Assembly (NCBI RefSeq): GCF_013185185.1
Contig: NZ_JAAZWE010000002.1
Span: forward strand, 496,001 to 560,000
DNA from: Saccharibacillus endophyticus
GTDB taxonomy: Bacteria > Bacillota > Bacilli > Paenibacillales > Paenibacillaceae
Reading direction: 5' to 3'
Length of the DNA stretch: 64,000 bases
Part shown: positions 37,660 to 46,174 of the stretch, in pieces
Layout: every line of letters starts with the position of its first letter
How positions within the stretch are numbered: the first letter of the stretch is position 1
Translations under genes and position numbers: made by a program
Notes under the pieces: generated by a model
What the model saw: the letters and a program-made list of their open reading frames with translations, nothing else
Told to the model about the DNA's origin: nothing
Database searches by the model: none

Positions 37660-38127
37660 TCATTTCATATCCGGAAAATCCAACTGCCGCAGCGCTTCAT
37701 AAAGCATGATCGCTACCGAATTGGAAAGGTTCAACGAACGAACGTGCTCGGTACGCATCGGCAGGCGGATCGAGGTGTCCGGATTCGCGGCGATCAGTTC
37801 AGGGGGCAGCCCTTTGGTTTCTTTGCCGAAAACGAGGAAATCCCCGTCACGGAATTGAACGTCGCTGTAGCGTTTGGTCGCTTTCGTCGTCGCGTAGAAA
37901 AAGCGGCCTTCCGGATATTTTTCCTGAAGCTCGGCAAACGAGTCATGATACTCCAGTTTGACGGAAGGCCAGTAATCCAGACCCGCGCGTTTAAGCGAAG
38001 CGTCGTCCGTGCGGAAGCCGAGCGGACGCACCAGATGCAGATGAGTGTCCGTCGCGGCGCAAGTTCGTGAAATATTACCGGTATTCGCCGGGATTTCCGG
38101 TTCAACCAATACGATATGCAAAGCCAT
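37660..38127 (-). CDS. trmL: tRNA (cytidine(34)-2'-O)-methyltransferase TrmL
   Basis: A 155-residue SPOUT-class methyltransferase that modifies the wobble base of tRNA-Leu isoacceptors. The short length (no extra RNA-binding domain) and the trefoil-knot signatures are typical: LVEPEIPANTGNISRTCAATDTHLHLVRPLGF at the start (about 6-38), VFGKETKGLPPEL, and SLNLSNSVAIMLYEALRQ at the end. The ATG at 38127 follows CGGAGTG. It is downstream of serC, separated by that gene's terminator. Confidence 0.92.
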   Translation of the reverse strand: MALHIVLVEPEIPANTGNISRTCAATDTHLHLVRPLGFRTDDASLKRAGLDYWPSVKLEYHDSFAELQEKYPEGRFFYATTKATKRYSDVQFRDGDFLVFGKETKGLPPELIAANPDTSIRLPMRTEHVRSLNLSNSVAIMLYEALRQLDFPDMK

Positions 38128-38201
38128 AAGTGTATTCACTCCGTTTCGAAAAATAAGACTAATAACATTCGATGCTTCTATTAGATGCATAGATGCACGC
38201 A

Positions 38202-38233
38202 GAAAAGCCGCCCGAAGGTTGGGCGGCTTTTCC
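38202..38233 (-). terminator. Terminator after serC
   Basis: The stem AAGCCGCCC/GGGCGGCTT is followed by TTTTC on the minus strand. Confidence 0.85.
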
Positions 38234-38286
38234 GTCTCTTCTTTTCTATAGTACCCGAATCGCCTGTTTAAGGGAAGATTATAACG

Positions 38287-39375
38287 TTAACCGTTACGTT
38301 TTTGGAAATCGCTCATGAAGTCGACAAGCGCCGCTACGCTTGCGTGAGGAACGGCATTGTAGATCGAAGCGCGCAGGCCGCCGACGCTGCGATGGCCTTT
38401 CAGGCCGACAAAACCTTGCTGTTCGCTCTCTTTGGCAAAAGCCTTCTCCAGTTCTTCCGAGCCCAAACGGAACGTTACGTTCATGATCGAACGGCTATCC
38501 GTTTGCGCAACGCCGCTGTAGAATCCGCCGCTGCCGTCGATTGCATCATACAGCAGCTTGGCTTTCGCATTGTTCTTCTCTTGCACGCCTTCCAAGCCGC
38601 CTTGTTCTTCGATCCAGCGCAGCGTCTGATTGACCATATAAATGGAGAAAGACGGCGGCGTGTTGTACAGCGAATTGTTCGACAGATGCGTACTGTAGCG
38701 GAACACGGTCGGAATGTTCTTCGCTTCCCGAGCCAGCAGTTCTTCCTTGGCAATCACGACGGTTACGCCGGACGGACCGAGGTTTTTTTGAGCGCCCGCA
38801 TAAATCATGCCGAACTTCTCGATATCGAGCGGACGGCAGAAGATGTCGCTGGACAGATCCGCGATCAACGGCACGCTGCCCGTATCCGGATATTCCGCGA
38901 ACTGCGTGCCTTCGATCGTCTCGTTCGACGTAATATGCACATAAGCGGCATTCTCGCGCACTTCGATTTCGCTTTGCGAAGGCATGCGCGTGAACTTGTC
39001 GCCTTCGGCCGAAGCGGCGGTATAAATATCTCCGATCAGCTTCGCTTCTTTAGCGGCTTTGGAAGCCCAGCTCCCGGTCATCACGTAACCCGCCGTTTTC
39101 CCTGCCGTCAACAGGTTCATCGGAATCGTTGCGAACTGCGTGCTGGCTCCGCCTTGAAGGAAAAGCGTCTTGTAGCCGGAAGGATTGCCCAGCAGTTTCA
39201 GCAAGCGTTCCTGCGCTTCGTTATGTACGCTCTCGTACACGGCTCCACGGTGGGACATTTCCATGATCGACATGCCCGTACCCTGAAATTCCACAAATTC
39301 CGCCTGCGCGCGCTCCAATACTTCGAGCGGCAATGCAGCCGGCCCCGCATTAAAGTTGTAAGCCCGTTTGCCCAT
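38287..39375 (-). CDS. serC: Phosphoserine aminotransferase SerC
   Basis: A 362-residue PLP enzyme of serine biosynthesis; it converts 3-phosphohydroxypyruvate and glutamate to O-phosphoserine and 2-oxoglutarate. It also takes part in vitamin B6 synthesis in some bacteria. It opens with YNFNAGPAALPLEVLE, and later has LFLQGGASTQFATIPMN. The PLP lysine is in YAGAQKNLGPSGV. The substrate-binding KGHRSVGGLRASIYNA is near the end. The ATG at 39375 is preceded by GAGGGGG. The promoter at 39413-39441 is close to consensus. No serA or serB is in the window. Confidence 0.96.
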   Translation of the reverse strand: MGKRAYNFNAGPAALPLEVLERAQAEFVEFQGTGMSIMEMSHRGAVYESVHNEAQERLLKLLGNPSGYKTLFLQGGASTQFATIPMNLLTAGKTAGYVMTGSWASKAAKEAKLIGDIYTAASAEGDKFTRMPSQSEIEVRENAAYVHITSNETIEGTQFAEYPDTGSVPLIADLSSDIFCRPLDIEKFGMIYAGAQKNLGPSGVTVVIAKEELLAREAKNIPTVFRYSTHLSNNSLYNTPPSFSIYMVNQTLRWIEEQGGLEGVQEKNNAKAKLLYDAIDGSGGFYSGVAQTDSRSIMNVTFRLGSEELEKAFAKESEQQGFVGLKGHRSVGGLRASIYNAVPHASVAALVDFMSDFQKRNG

Positions 39376-39412
39376 GAATCAAATGCCCCCTCAAGCCCAT
39401 AATTTAGGGTTA

Positions 39413-39441
39413 ATCATAACAGCAATCTAACATTACTTCAA
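39413..39441 (-). promoter_or_regulatory. Sigma-A promoter of serC
   Basis: TTGAAG (39436-39441) and TATGAT (39413-39418) are 17 bases apart on the minus strand. Confidence 0.65.
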
Positions 39442-39560
39442 GTAAAACTATGACGCGATAAAGCGATAACGAGTCGTTTTTTTCAAGCTGTACTCTTTTC
39501 GTCAAAAACCGTTATTCGTTCGTGTTTTTAGGTTTTTCACAAAATAATTTCGCAAAACCA

Positions 39561-39589
39561 TTGACTGGAAGTAAATCGCCTTATATACT
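39561..39589 (+). promoter_or_regulatory. Sigma-A promoter of the chemoreceptor gene
   Basis: TTGACT (39561-39566) and TATACT (39584-39589) are 17 bases apart. A start about 50 bases before the ATG is implied. Confidence 0.7.
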
Positions 39590-39645
39590 TCAATAGTCCT
39601 ATACCATTATTCCTACTATCTTGTTTATTCAAAAGGAGACCCGAC

Positions 39646-41394
39646 ATGCAAACCGTCAACAAACGTGCCTGGGGCTATGCCGCTTTATTCCTCGTTTTAG
39701 CTTTGGCCGAAATTCCGCTGCGCAATATCCAATGGCAGGGCGGAACCGTTCTGCATACTTCGATGGAGATCATGGCGACGATGCTCGCCGGCTTTATCGG
39801 TATTCTTGCCCTTGTGTACTACTATACGCAAAACCGGACGTCCATGCTGCTGATCGGCAGCGGCTTTCTCGGTACGGCTTTGCTTGACGGTTATCATGCG
39901 ATCGTCACCTCTTCCTTTTTCGCGGATATGTTCCCGTCGGTCTCTTCTTCGCTCGTCGCTTGGAGCTGGCTGGCTTCGCGCATCTTTCTGTCGGTGCTGC
40001 TTGTACTGGCTTGGCTGCTGTGGAATCGGCGCGAAGAACAAGCCGCCGAACGCCGACGCACCGAAGGTCTCGTTTACGGCATGACCGCGCTGCTGACGCT
40101 GGCCTGCTTCCTGTTCTTCATTTTCGTTCCGCTTCCGAAAGCTTACGTCGAAGGCGGATTCGTCGGACGCCCTCAAGAAATCGTTCCGGGACTGCTTTTC
40201 CTGGTCGCGTTGTACGGGCATTTGAAGCTCGGCCATTGGAAAACGCGTCATTTTGAGCACTGGCTCATCTTGTCAATCATTACCGCGGCTTTGACGCAGC
40301 TCGGCTTCATGTCGTTTTCGCATGCTTCCTATGACGTCAACTTCGACCTGGCCCATTTATTGAAAAAAGTCAGCTATATTCTTGTTTTGATCGGCCTGCT
40401 GGTCAGCATGTACTTCCAATTCAAGCGCGCTGAAGCCAGTACGGATATTTTGCGTCAAAAGCAGCAGCTCGAACAGATCATGATCCAGGCAGGCAGCGCT
40501 TCGGACCGTATCGTGCATATGGCCGCCGAGCTGTCCGACTTGCAAAATCAAAGCAAAGAAATGAACAGCCGAATCGTGTCCGCCATGCAAGACATCGCGC
40601 ATCATTCGCTGCTTCAATCGCAAGGAACGCTGGAAAGCTCGGCGGCGATCAACGAGATTTCGCAGGGCATCATGCATGTGGCGGAAATGAGCGGCGACGT
40701 GTCCGAGCAGGCCAAAACGACGACCCGGCAATCGCAGATCGGCGCACAGTCGATCCGGGAATCGATAGCGCAGATGCAGCAGATCCGGGAAAAAGTCGAT
40801 ACGTCTTCGGCTTCGATCGACGAGTTGGACACGATGTCCGAACAGATTTCTTCGATCATCGGCTTTATCCGCGACGTGGCTTCGCAAACGCAGCTTCTGG
40901 CGCTGAACGCCGCGATCGAAGCTGCGCATGCCGGCGAACACGGACGCGGTTTCGAAGTGGTGGCGACGGAAGTGCGAAAACTGTCCGAAGAAACCGGCGG
41001 CGCCGTGCAGCAGATCGAGCAGGTCGTATCCGATATCCGTCAGCGGATCAGCCGTTCTTCGGCGGACATGACGTCGATCACCAAAGAAGTCGAAGCCGGA
41101 ATGAGCCGGATGGAAAACAACGAAGCGCAGTTCCGCGGCATTCTTCAGGCGACGGAACGCTCGGAAATGCAGATTCAAAGCGTGAGCGCATCGGCGGAAG
41201 AAATTTCGGCAGGCGCGCAGCAGGTGAATTCCTCGATGGAAGAACTCAGCCGATTATCGAAGCTGTCCGAAGAAGAAGCCGGCAAAATCGCGCAAATGAA
41301 TCAAAGCTATGCCGCTTCGCTTGAACGCTTCTCGGAGTTGATCGAGGATCTGAACCGCATGTCGGCCGAGCTCAAGTCGGCGACGGAAGGCTGA
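39646..41394 (+). CDS. Methyl-accepting chemotaxis protein with MASE3-like membrane sensor
   Basis: A 582-residue chemoreceptor. The N-terminal 265 residues have seven or eight hydrophobic segments with [22 protein letters not shown] and [13 protein letters not shown], resembling the MASE3 integral membrane sensor domain (the second stretch is quoted only in part). No large extracellular domain and no clear HAMP domain is seen. The cytoplasmic signalling domain (about 290-580) holds the hairpin tip with [20 protein letters not shown] and flanking methylation helices. It should signal to CheA and CheW, but no other chemotaxis gene is near. The ATG at 39646 follows AAGGAG. Confidence 0.88.
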   Translation: MQTVNKRAWGYAALFLVLALAEIPLRNIQWQGGTVLHTSMEIMATMLAGFIGILALVYYYTQNRTSMLLIGSGFLGTALLDGYHAIVTSSFFADMFPSVSSSLVAWSWLASRIFLSVLLVLAWLLWNRREEQAAERRRTEGLVYGMTALLTLACFLFFIFVPLPKAYVEGGFVGRPQEIVPGLLFLVALYGHLKLGHWKTRHFEHWLILSIITAALTQLGFMSFSHASYDVNFDLAHLLKKVSYILVLIGLLVSMYFQFKRAEASTDILRQKQQLEQIMIQAGSASDRIVHMAAELSDLQNQSKEMNSRIVSAMQDIAHHSLLQSQGTLESSAAINEISQGIMHVAEMSGDVSEQAKTTTRQSQIGAQSIRESIAQMQQIREKVDTSSASIDELDTMSEQISSIIGFIRDVASQTQLLALNAAIEAAHAGEHGRGFEVVATEVRKLSEETGGAVQQIEQVVSDIRQRISRSSADMTSITKEVEAGMSRMENNEAQFRGILQATERSEMQIQSVSASAEEISAGAQQVNSSMEELSRLSKLSEEEAGKIAQMNQSYAASLERFSELIEDLNRMSAELKSATEG

Positions 41395-41434
41395 GAAGCA
41401 AGGCGAGGCCTGCATCGGCCGAATACATTAACGA

Positions 41435-41477
41435 ACGACCCCGTTTCCGTATAAGCGGAAACAGGGTCGTTTTTTTC
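41435..41477 (+). terminator. Terminator after the chemoreceptor gene
   Basis: The stem ACGACCCCGTTTCCG/CGGAAACAGGGTCGT-type pairing is followed by seven T. Confidence 0.85.
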
Positions 41478-41521
41478 ACGTCGCGCGCTTGAGCGAAATC
41501 GGCGCACGAGTGCCGCGTTTG

Positions 41522-41607
41522 CCCAGTACTCCGTACCCGATAAAGGTAAGGTTACGCTCGTTCGAAACGCAAACCTACTGTTTGAGGTGGTGCAGAGTAC
41601 TAGGGCT
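41522..41607. repeat. Imperfect palindromic element between convergent terminators
   Basis: Arms around 41522-41531 (CCCAGTACTC) and 41596-41606 (GAGTACTAGGG) pair with one bulge. Inside, GGTAAGGTT and AACCTACT can pair around the palindrome GTTCGAAAC. It lies between the terminators of the chemoreceptor and glnA genes. Nothing codes here. Confidence 0.4.
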
Positions 41608-41612
41608 GAGCG

Positions 41613-41652
41613 AAAAAAAGCCTCTATCCTTTTACCGGATAGAGGCTTTTTG
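41613..41652 (-). terminator. Terminator after glnA
   Basis: The stem AAGCCTCTATCC/GGATAGAGGCTT is followed by seven T on the minus strand; it also has a T run on the plus strand. Confidence 0.88.
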
Positions 41653-41687
41653 CCGTATTTGCTTTCACGGAACGAATTCGCGGCGGA

Positions 41688-43112
41688 TTAGCAATCGTAG
41701 TACAGGCTGTACTCGTGCGGATGAACGCGAATCGATACTTGCTTCGCTTCCGCGCGCTTGAAGGCGATATAGTTCGCGATGAAGTCTTCGGAGAAGACGC
41801 CGCCTTCAGTCAGGAACGCGCTGTCCGCTTCGAGCGAATCCAGTGCTTCTTCCAGGGAACCCGGAACGCTGCGGATTTGGGATTTCTCTTCGTCCGGCAG
41901 ATCGTACAGATTCTTGTCGGCAGGACCGTAGCCCAGCTCAACCGGATTGATTTTCTTTTTGATTCCGTCAAGGCCCGCCATCAGCATGGCCGAGAAAGCA
42001 AGGTAAGGGTTAGCGGTGGAGTCCGGCGTACGGAACTCGATGCGACAGCCCTTAGGCGTCACGGCAGCAACCGGGATACGAACAGCCGCCGAGCGGTTAC
42101 CTTTCGAGAACACCAGGTTAACCGGAGCTTCGTAGCCCGGAACCAGACGCTTGAACGAATTCGTGCTCGGGTTCGTCAATGCGATCAGCGCCGGAGCGTG
42201 GTACAAGATGCCGCCGATATAGTTCAGCGCCATTTCGCTCAGGTTCGCGTAGCCGCCTTTTTCGTAGAACAAAGGCTCGCCGTCTTTGAAGATCGATTGG
42301 TGAACGTGCATGCCGCTGCCGTTGTCGCCGAAGAGCGGTTTAGGCATAAACGTAGCCGTTTTGCCGTATTGGCGAGCCGTGTTGTGCACGATATATTTGT
42401 ATTTGAGCAGGTTGTCTGCCGTTTTCTTCAATGTGTCGAAACGGAAGTTGATTTCCGCTTGGCCGGCCGTCGCCACTTCGTGGTGGTGACGTTCGATCAC
42501 GAGACCCGCTTCTTCGAGCAGACGGCACATTTCGCTGCGGATATCCTGTTGGCTGTCGACCGGAGCGACCGGCACGTAGCCGCCTTTGACGCCTACTTTG
42601 AAGCCCAGGTTGCCGCCTTCTTCTTGGCGGTTCGTGTTCCACGCCGCTTCTTCGGAATCCACGGAGTACGAAGAACTGTTCATTCCGCTGTGGTAACGAA
42701 CGTCGTCGAAGATGAAGAACTCGGATTCAGGCGCGAAGAACGCGTCGGAACCTACGCCGCTCGCCTGCATGAAAGCTTCGGCTTTCTCTGCGATGCCGCG
42801 CGGGTCGCGGTCGTAATGTTCGCCGTCCGGCGTATAGATGTTGCACATAATGTTCAATGTTGGATGAGCGGTGAAAGCGTCGATGTATACCGATTCCGTA
42901 TCCGGCATCATGACCATATCCGACTCTTCGATACCGCGGAAGCCCGGAATCGACGATCCGTCGAAGGCTACGCCGTTTTCAAAAGTTTCTTCTTCAACCG
43001 CACTTGCAGGGACCGAAATGTGATGAGTTTTGCCTGACAGATCCACGAAACGGAAATCAACCCACTCGATGTTGTTCTCCTGAATAAGCTTCAATACTTT
43101 TTCTACCGACAT
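41688..43112 (-). CDS. glnA: Glutamine synthetase, GSI-beta type
   Basis: A 474-residue type I glutamine synthetase that makes glutamine from glutamate, ammonia and ATP. It has the FDGSSIPG latch, PESEFFIFD, the metal-binding GMHVHQS segment, NPSTNSFKRLVPGYEAP and the GNRSAAVRIP ATP site. Unlike the shorter GSI-alpha enzymes usual in Bacillus, it has the longer GSI-beta form with a KNLYDLP loop. There Tyr403 matches the adenylylated tyrosine of the E. coli enzyme. It also ends HPHEYSLYYDC like proteobacterial GlnA. No glnR, glnE or amtB lies beside it. The ATG at 43112 follows GGAGG, behind a near-perfect sigma-A promoter. Confidence 0.95.
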   Translation of the reverse strand: MSVEKVLKLIQENNIEWVDFRFVDLSGKTHHISVPASAVEEETFENGVAFDGSSIPGFRGIEESDMVMMPDTESVYIDAFTAHPTLNIMCNIYTPDGEHYDRDPRGIAEKAEAFMQASGVGSDAFFAPESEFFIFDDVRYHSGMNSSSYSVDSEEAAWNTNRQEEGGNLGFKVGVKGGYVPVAPVDSQQDIRSEMCRLLEEAGLVIERHHHEVATAGQAEINFRFDTLKKTADNLLKYKYIVHNTARQYGKTATFMPKPLFGDNGSGMHVHQSIFKDGEPLFYEKGGYANLSEMALNYIGGILYHAPALIALTNPSTNSFKRLVPGYEAPVNLVFSKGNRSAAVRIPVAAVTPKGCRIEFRTPDSTANPYLAFSAMLMAGLDGIKKKINPVELGYGPADKNLYDLPDEEKSQIRSVPGSLEEALDSLEADSAFLTEGGVFSEDFIANYIAFKRAEAKQVSIRVHPHEYSLYYDC

Positions 43113-43189
43113 GTCACTTTCCTCCCAAATTTCCGAACATTGAACGGATATGCGTTATGAAACGTTCATGCTCTTTTTTCGCTGTCGTC

Positions 43190-43218
43190 ATTATAAAACG
43201 GCACTATTTAGCAGTCAA
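43190..43218 (-). promoter_or_regulatory. Sigma-A promoter of glnA
   Basis: TTGACT (43213-43218) and TATAAT (43190-43195) are separated by 17 bases on the minus strand. I found no convincing GlnR/TnrA box. Confidence 0.75.
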
Positions 43219-43292
43219 TACTCATGTCAGGTATTTTTTATGGCAATGTAAGTTATGCTCACACTTTGGTGAAATTTAAAGGTGTTTGAAAC

Positions 43293-43336
43293 AAAAGCCC
43301 GACATCGACCACAAATAGCGGCACGACGCGGGCTTT
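43293..43336 (-). terminator. Terminator after the DAHP synthase gene
   Basis: The stem AAAGCCCG/CGGGCTTT with an imperfect inner helix is followed by TTGTTT on the minus strand. Confidence 0.65.
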
Positions 43337-43393
43337 CTCGATTTAGCAAGCAGATGAAAATAGCATGCTTTTTTGTTTACCAGCATTCAAAAA

Positions 43394-44458
43394 TTAGACG
43401 ATCGCCCAATTTTTAAAAGCAGCGGCTTCCGCCTTCGGCGTAGCGAAGCTTTTGCCGACGATCGGCGACAATTGTTCCAAATCGCGCATCAAACCCGCGA
43501 ATTGGTCCGGGAATAACGATTGAACGCCGTCGCCCGTCATGGAATTGTCCGGATCGGTATGCATTTCGATAATCAAACCGTCCGCGCCTGCGGCAACGGA
43601 AGCTTTGGCCATAGGCTCCACCAGTTCGCGTCGTCCCGTGCCGTGGCTCGGATCGGAAATAACCGGAAGATGGCTCAGGCTTTGCAGCGCCGGAATTGCC
43701 GCCAGATCAAGCGTGTTGCGCGTGTACGATTCGAACGTGCGGATGCCGCGCTCGCACAGCATCACGTCGGGATTGCCTCCTGCCAAAATGTATTCGGCCG
43801 CGTTCAACAGTTCGTCGTATGTTGCGCTGAACCCGCGTTTGAGCAGGACCGGACGGCCGCAGGTGCCCAATTTGCGCAGCAAGTCGAAATTCTGCATATT
43901 GCGGGTACCGATCTGAAGAATGTCCGCGTACTCCGCACAGATATCGACGTATTCCGGCGTCATGACTTCGGTAATCGTGAGCAAACCGTGCTTTTTACCG
44001 GCTTCGGCCATCATGATCAGACCTTCCACGCCAACGCCCTGGAAGCTGTACGGACCTGTACGCGGCTTGAACGCGCCGCCGCGCAGCACTTGTCCGCCCG
44101 CAGCTTTAACCAAACGAGCGATCTCGTCGATTTGTTCCGGGGATTCTACCGCGCAAGGTCCGCCCATCACGACCAGCTCGCCCCCGCCGATCTTGACGTC
44201 GCCGATCTGGATCACCGTATTCTCCGGATGGAAGTCGCGGCTGGCCAGCTTGTACGACTTGGAGATTTTGACAACGTCTTCGACGCCTTTCATCTGACGC
44301 AGGTGCTCGGCCAATCTCGGCTCGGCTTTGCCGATCAGACCTACGACCGTACGATCCGCTCCTCTGGACAGGTGAACAGTCAGTCCTTCTTTTTCAATGA
44401 CGCGAATAACTTCTTGCAGCTGCTCCTCGGGAGCTTGGTTCGATAAAATAGCGATCAT
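43394..44458 (-). CDS. aroF: 3-deoxy-7-phosphoheptulonate synthase (DAHP synthase), type I-beta
   Basis: A 354-residue DAHP synthase, the first enzyme of the shikimate pathway; it condenses phosphoenolpyruvate with erythrose 4-phosphate. The first 70 residues form a ferredoxin-like or ACT-like regulatory domain, as in the Thermotoga-type enzyme. The barrel domain has VVMGGPCAVESPEQ, LRGGAFKPRTGPYSFQG, VLLKRGFSATYDE and VISDPSHGTGRRELVEP, which include the phosphate and metal ligands. The ATG at 44458 follows GAAAGGA. Feedback inhibition through the N-terminal domain is likely. It is a single gene between glnA and the padR unit. Confidence 0.94.
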   Translation of the reverse strand: MIAILSNQAPEEQLQEVIRVIEKEGLTVHLSRGADRTVVGLIGKAEPRLAEHLRQMKGVEDVVKISKSYKLASRDFHPENTVIQIGDVKIGGGELVVMGGPCAVESPEQIDEIARLVKAAGGQVLRGGAFKPRTGPYSFQGVGVEGLIMMAEAGKKHGLLTITEVMTPEYVDICAEYADILQIGTRNMQNFDLLRKLGTCGRPVLLKRGFSATYDELLNAAEYILAGGNPDVMLCERGIRTFESYTRNTLDLAAIPALQSLSHLPVISDPSHGTGRRELVEPMAKASVAAGADGLIIEMHTDPDNSMTGDGVQSLFPDQFAGLMRDLEQLSPIVGKSFATPKAEAAAFKNWAIV

Positions 44459-44669
44459 AATCGTTTCGTCCTTTCGTTATGGGAATGGGAATGAGGTTCC
44501 CGATCAATAAAAATCCAACAAATTCTTTCGCACTTAAACGCTTTTATGCTTTTAGGCTTTTATTCGTTAAAGTAATCTTAGCAAAGAAAAGGCTCCCCGT
44601 CAACCCGAAGAGCACCGAATCCTTTTCTTGTTTGCAACGCCTCGAAGTTTGGCCTGCCGCATGCGGCAT

Positions 44670-45644
44670 TCAGGCTTTCCTTTTCGATTTTCGGCGCATG
44701 CCGTATACGCCGCCGATCGCCGCGAACAAAACAGCGGTGATCGGGAATATCGCCCAATTCACGTCCCAACGCTGATAAACGAAACCGCTGACGAAAAAAA
44801 CCACGAACGCGATCGGCCAAACGACCGCGGCAATACGGTTGATGACTCGGTTTTCTTCTTTCTTTTCCCGCGTGTACTCGCCCAACTGAAGCAATCTTTG
44901 AAATCCGCCTTGAATGCCTCCGACATACGCGAACAAGGCAATAGCGCCCCCCAACAAAGCCAGCATGATCGCGGCTCCGTAAGGCAGTTGACCTTTTCCC
45001 CTTATGCCCGCGATCAATAAAGCCACGGGAGACAGCGTACCCAAGCAAGCCGCAATAACGATACAACGGGAATGGACGGGGCGAAAAGCTTCCATATGCT
45101 GCTCCGTGTTCGATTTGGCACACGGAGAAAGTTCGAAATCGCCTTCCAGCATCTTATACCGTTCTTTGCCGCTGCCGCTTGCGATAAATAAGCCGATCGC
45201 CGGGACCGCGAAAACGAACAAGACGATCAATGCAAACAGGTAAGCCTGACCGCCGGACCAACTGCCGAAAGCGCCGTGTTCGTTCAATGCCGCGACGACC
45301 ATTGTGGCGGCGACGCCGAACAAAATCGACAGCCAACCGATCGCCTGCAGGCGCGAGGAGCGGCGAACGATGTTTTCGTATTGCAGCGCTTGTTGTTCGG
45401 AGATGCTGATTTCTTCCCCGGTTTCGGCGGCCGGCAAAATTCCAAGTTCGTCCATCAATTCATCGATGCTGCCGAATTCCGAAATGACGATTCCGATCGC
45501 TTCATGCTCGCTTTTGCCGTCTTGCTTCAATTCTTCGTACTTGTCCTCCATCGTATCCGACATCTCCCGCTTCAAGTTCAACACTTGAGCGGTACGCGGC
45601 CATGCGGCAAATAAGCTGTCCAAATAAGCATGCAGTACGTCCAT
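44670..45644 (-). CDS. DUF1700-like membrane protein with permease-prefix domain
   Basis: A 324-residue membrane protein. The cytoplasmic N-terminal 75 residues (LDSLFAAWPRTAQVLNLKRE, then EMSDTMEDKYEELKQDGKSEHEAI and FGSIDELMDEL) form the helical prefix domain often found next to PadR regulators. Seven hydrophobic segments follow from about residue 100. No transport motif is visible. The ATG at 45644 lies 11 bases after AAAGGAG; a GTG at 45653 overlaps the padR stop codon. The pairing with padR suggests that its level is set by that repressor, and membrane stress or antibiotic response has been found for similar pairs. Confidence 0.82.
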   Translation of the reverse strand: MDVLHAYLDSLFAAWPRTAQVLNLKREMSDTMEDKYEELKQDGKSEHEAIGIVISEFGSIDELMDELGILPAAETGEEISISEQQALQYENIVRRSSRLQAIGWLSILFGVAATMVVAALNEHGAFGSWSGGQAYLFALIVLFVFAVPAIGLFIASGSGKERYKMLEGDFELSPCAKSNTEQHMEAFRPVHSRCIVIAACLGTLSPVALLIAGIRGKGQLPYGAAIMLALLGGAIALFAYVGGIQGGFQRLLQLGEYTREKKEENRVINRIAAVVWPIAFVVFFVSGFVYQRWDVNWAIFPITAVLFAAIGGVYGMRRKSKRKA

Positions 45645-45649
45645 CGTCT

Positions 45650-46018
45650 TCACGGCTCCTTTATGAATTTATTGACGACTTCTTGAGTGATCTGCCATTC
45701 GCTGCACTTCTCCTGATAGTAGGCCAGACCCTCTTCGGTAATCCGGTAATAGGTGCGCCGCTTCCCGCTCTCCCCATCCTTATGGAAAGAAGAGATATAA
45801 CCGTTCTTTTCCAAACGCGTAAAAGCGGAATAAAGCGTCGTTTCCTTCATGACGTATTTTTCTTCCGACAATCTGCGGATATTTTTCGAGATTTCGTAGC
45901 CGTACGATTCTCCGTCGAGCAGCATGTACAGAATCATCGTATCGTTGTAGCCGCGGATGACATCGCTGCTAATCAAAGGCCTCCCCCTTTTCTTTTTACT
46001 ATGTCTGTCGTACTTCAT
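45650..46018 (-). CDS. PadR-family transcriptional regulator
   Basis: A small (up to 122 residues) PadR-type winged-helix regulator: YNDTMILYMLLDGESYGYEI, then KETTLYSAFTRLEKNGYISS and RRTYYRITEEGLAYY. The C-terminal dimerisation helix is short, so it is of the s1 class. The start is uncertain. ATG 46018 has no ribosome site and falls inside the operator repeats, whereas TTG 45976 follows GGGGGAGG. It is the first gene of a two-gene operon and probably represses itself through the repeats at 46005-46066. Confidence 0.85.
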   Translation of the reverse strand: MKYDRHSKKKRGRPLISSDVIRGYNDTMILYMLLDGESYGYEISKNIRRLSEEKYVMKETTLYSAFTRLEKNGYISSFHKDGESGKRRTYYRITEEGLAYYQEKCSEWQITQEVVNKFIKEP

Positions 46019-46066
46019 CTGTCGTAGTAAACTTGTATCTTCAATGTATCATGGTTACTACGACAG
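46005..46066 (-). promoter_or_regulatory. Putative PadR operator repeats
   Basis: CTGTCGTAGTAAAC (46019-46032) is mirrored by GTTACTACGACAG (46054-46066), and a third half-site CTGTCGTA lies at 46005-46012. The 21-base gap between the mirror halves holds an AT-rich -10-like region on the minus strand. This fits autorepression by PadR. Confidence 0.6.
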
Positions 46067-46083
46067 GTAAAGTAGTTTGGCGT

Positions 46084-46130
46084 AAAAAAAGAAAAATGCG
46101 AAGAACCGCCTCTTGGCAGCCCTCCGCATT
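46084..46130 (-). terminator. Terminator after aldA
   Basis: The stem AATGCG/CGCATT with an inner GCC/GGC helix is followed by TTTC and seven T on the minus strand. Confidence 0.75.
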
Positions 46131-46174
46131 GGGATGATTGAACCTGTTATTCCGTTTTCGCCCTTCGGACGCTT

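Noticed and set aside
43112..43260. GlnR/TnrA operator at glnA
   Set aside because: No sequence close to TGTnAnAwwwTmTnACA was found; the AATAC/GTATT symmetry near 43220 is too short.
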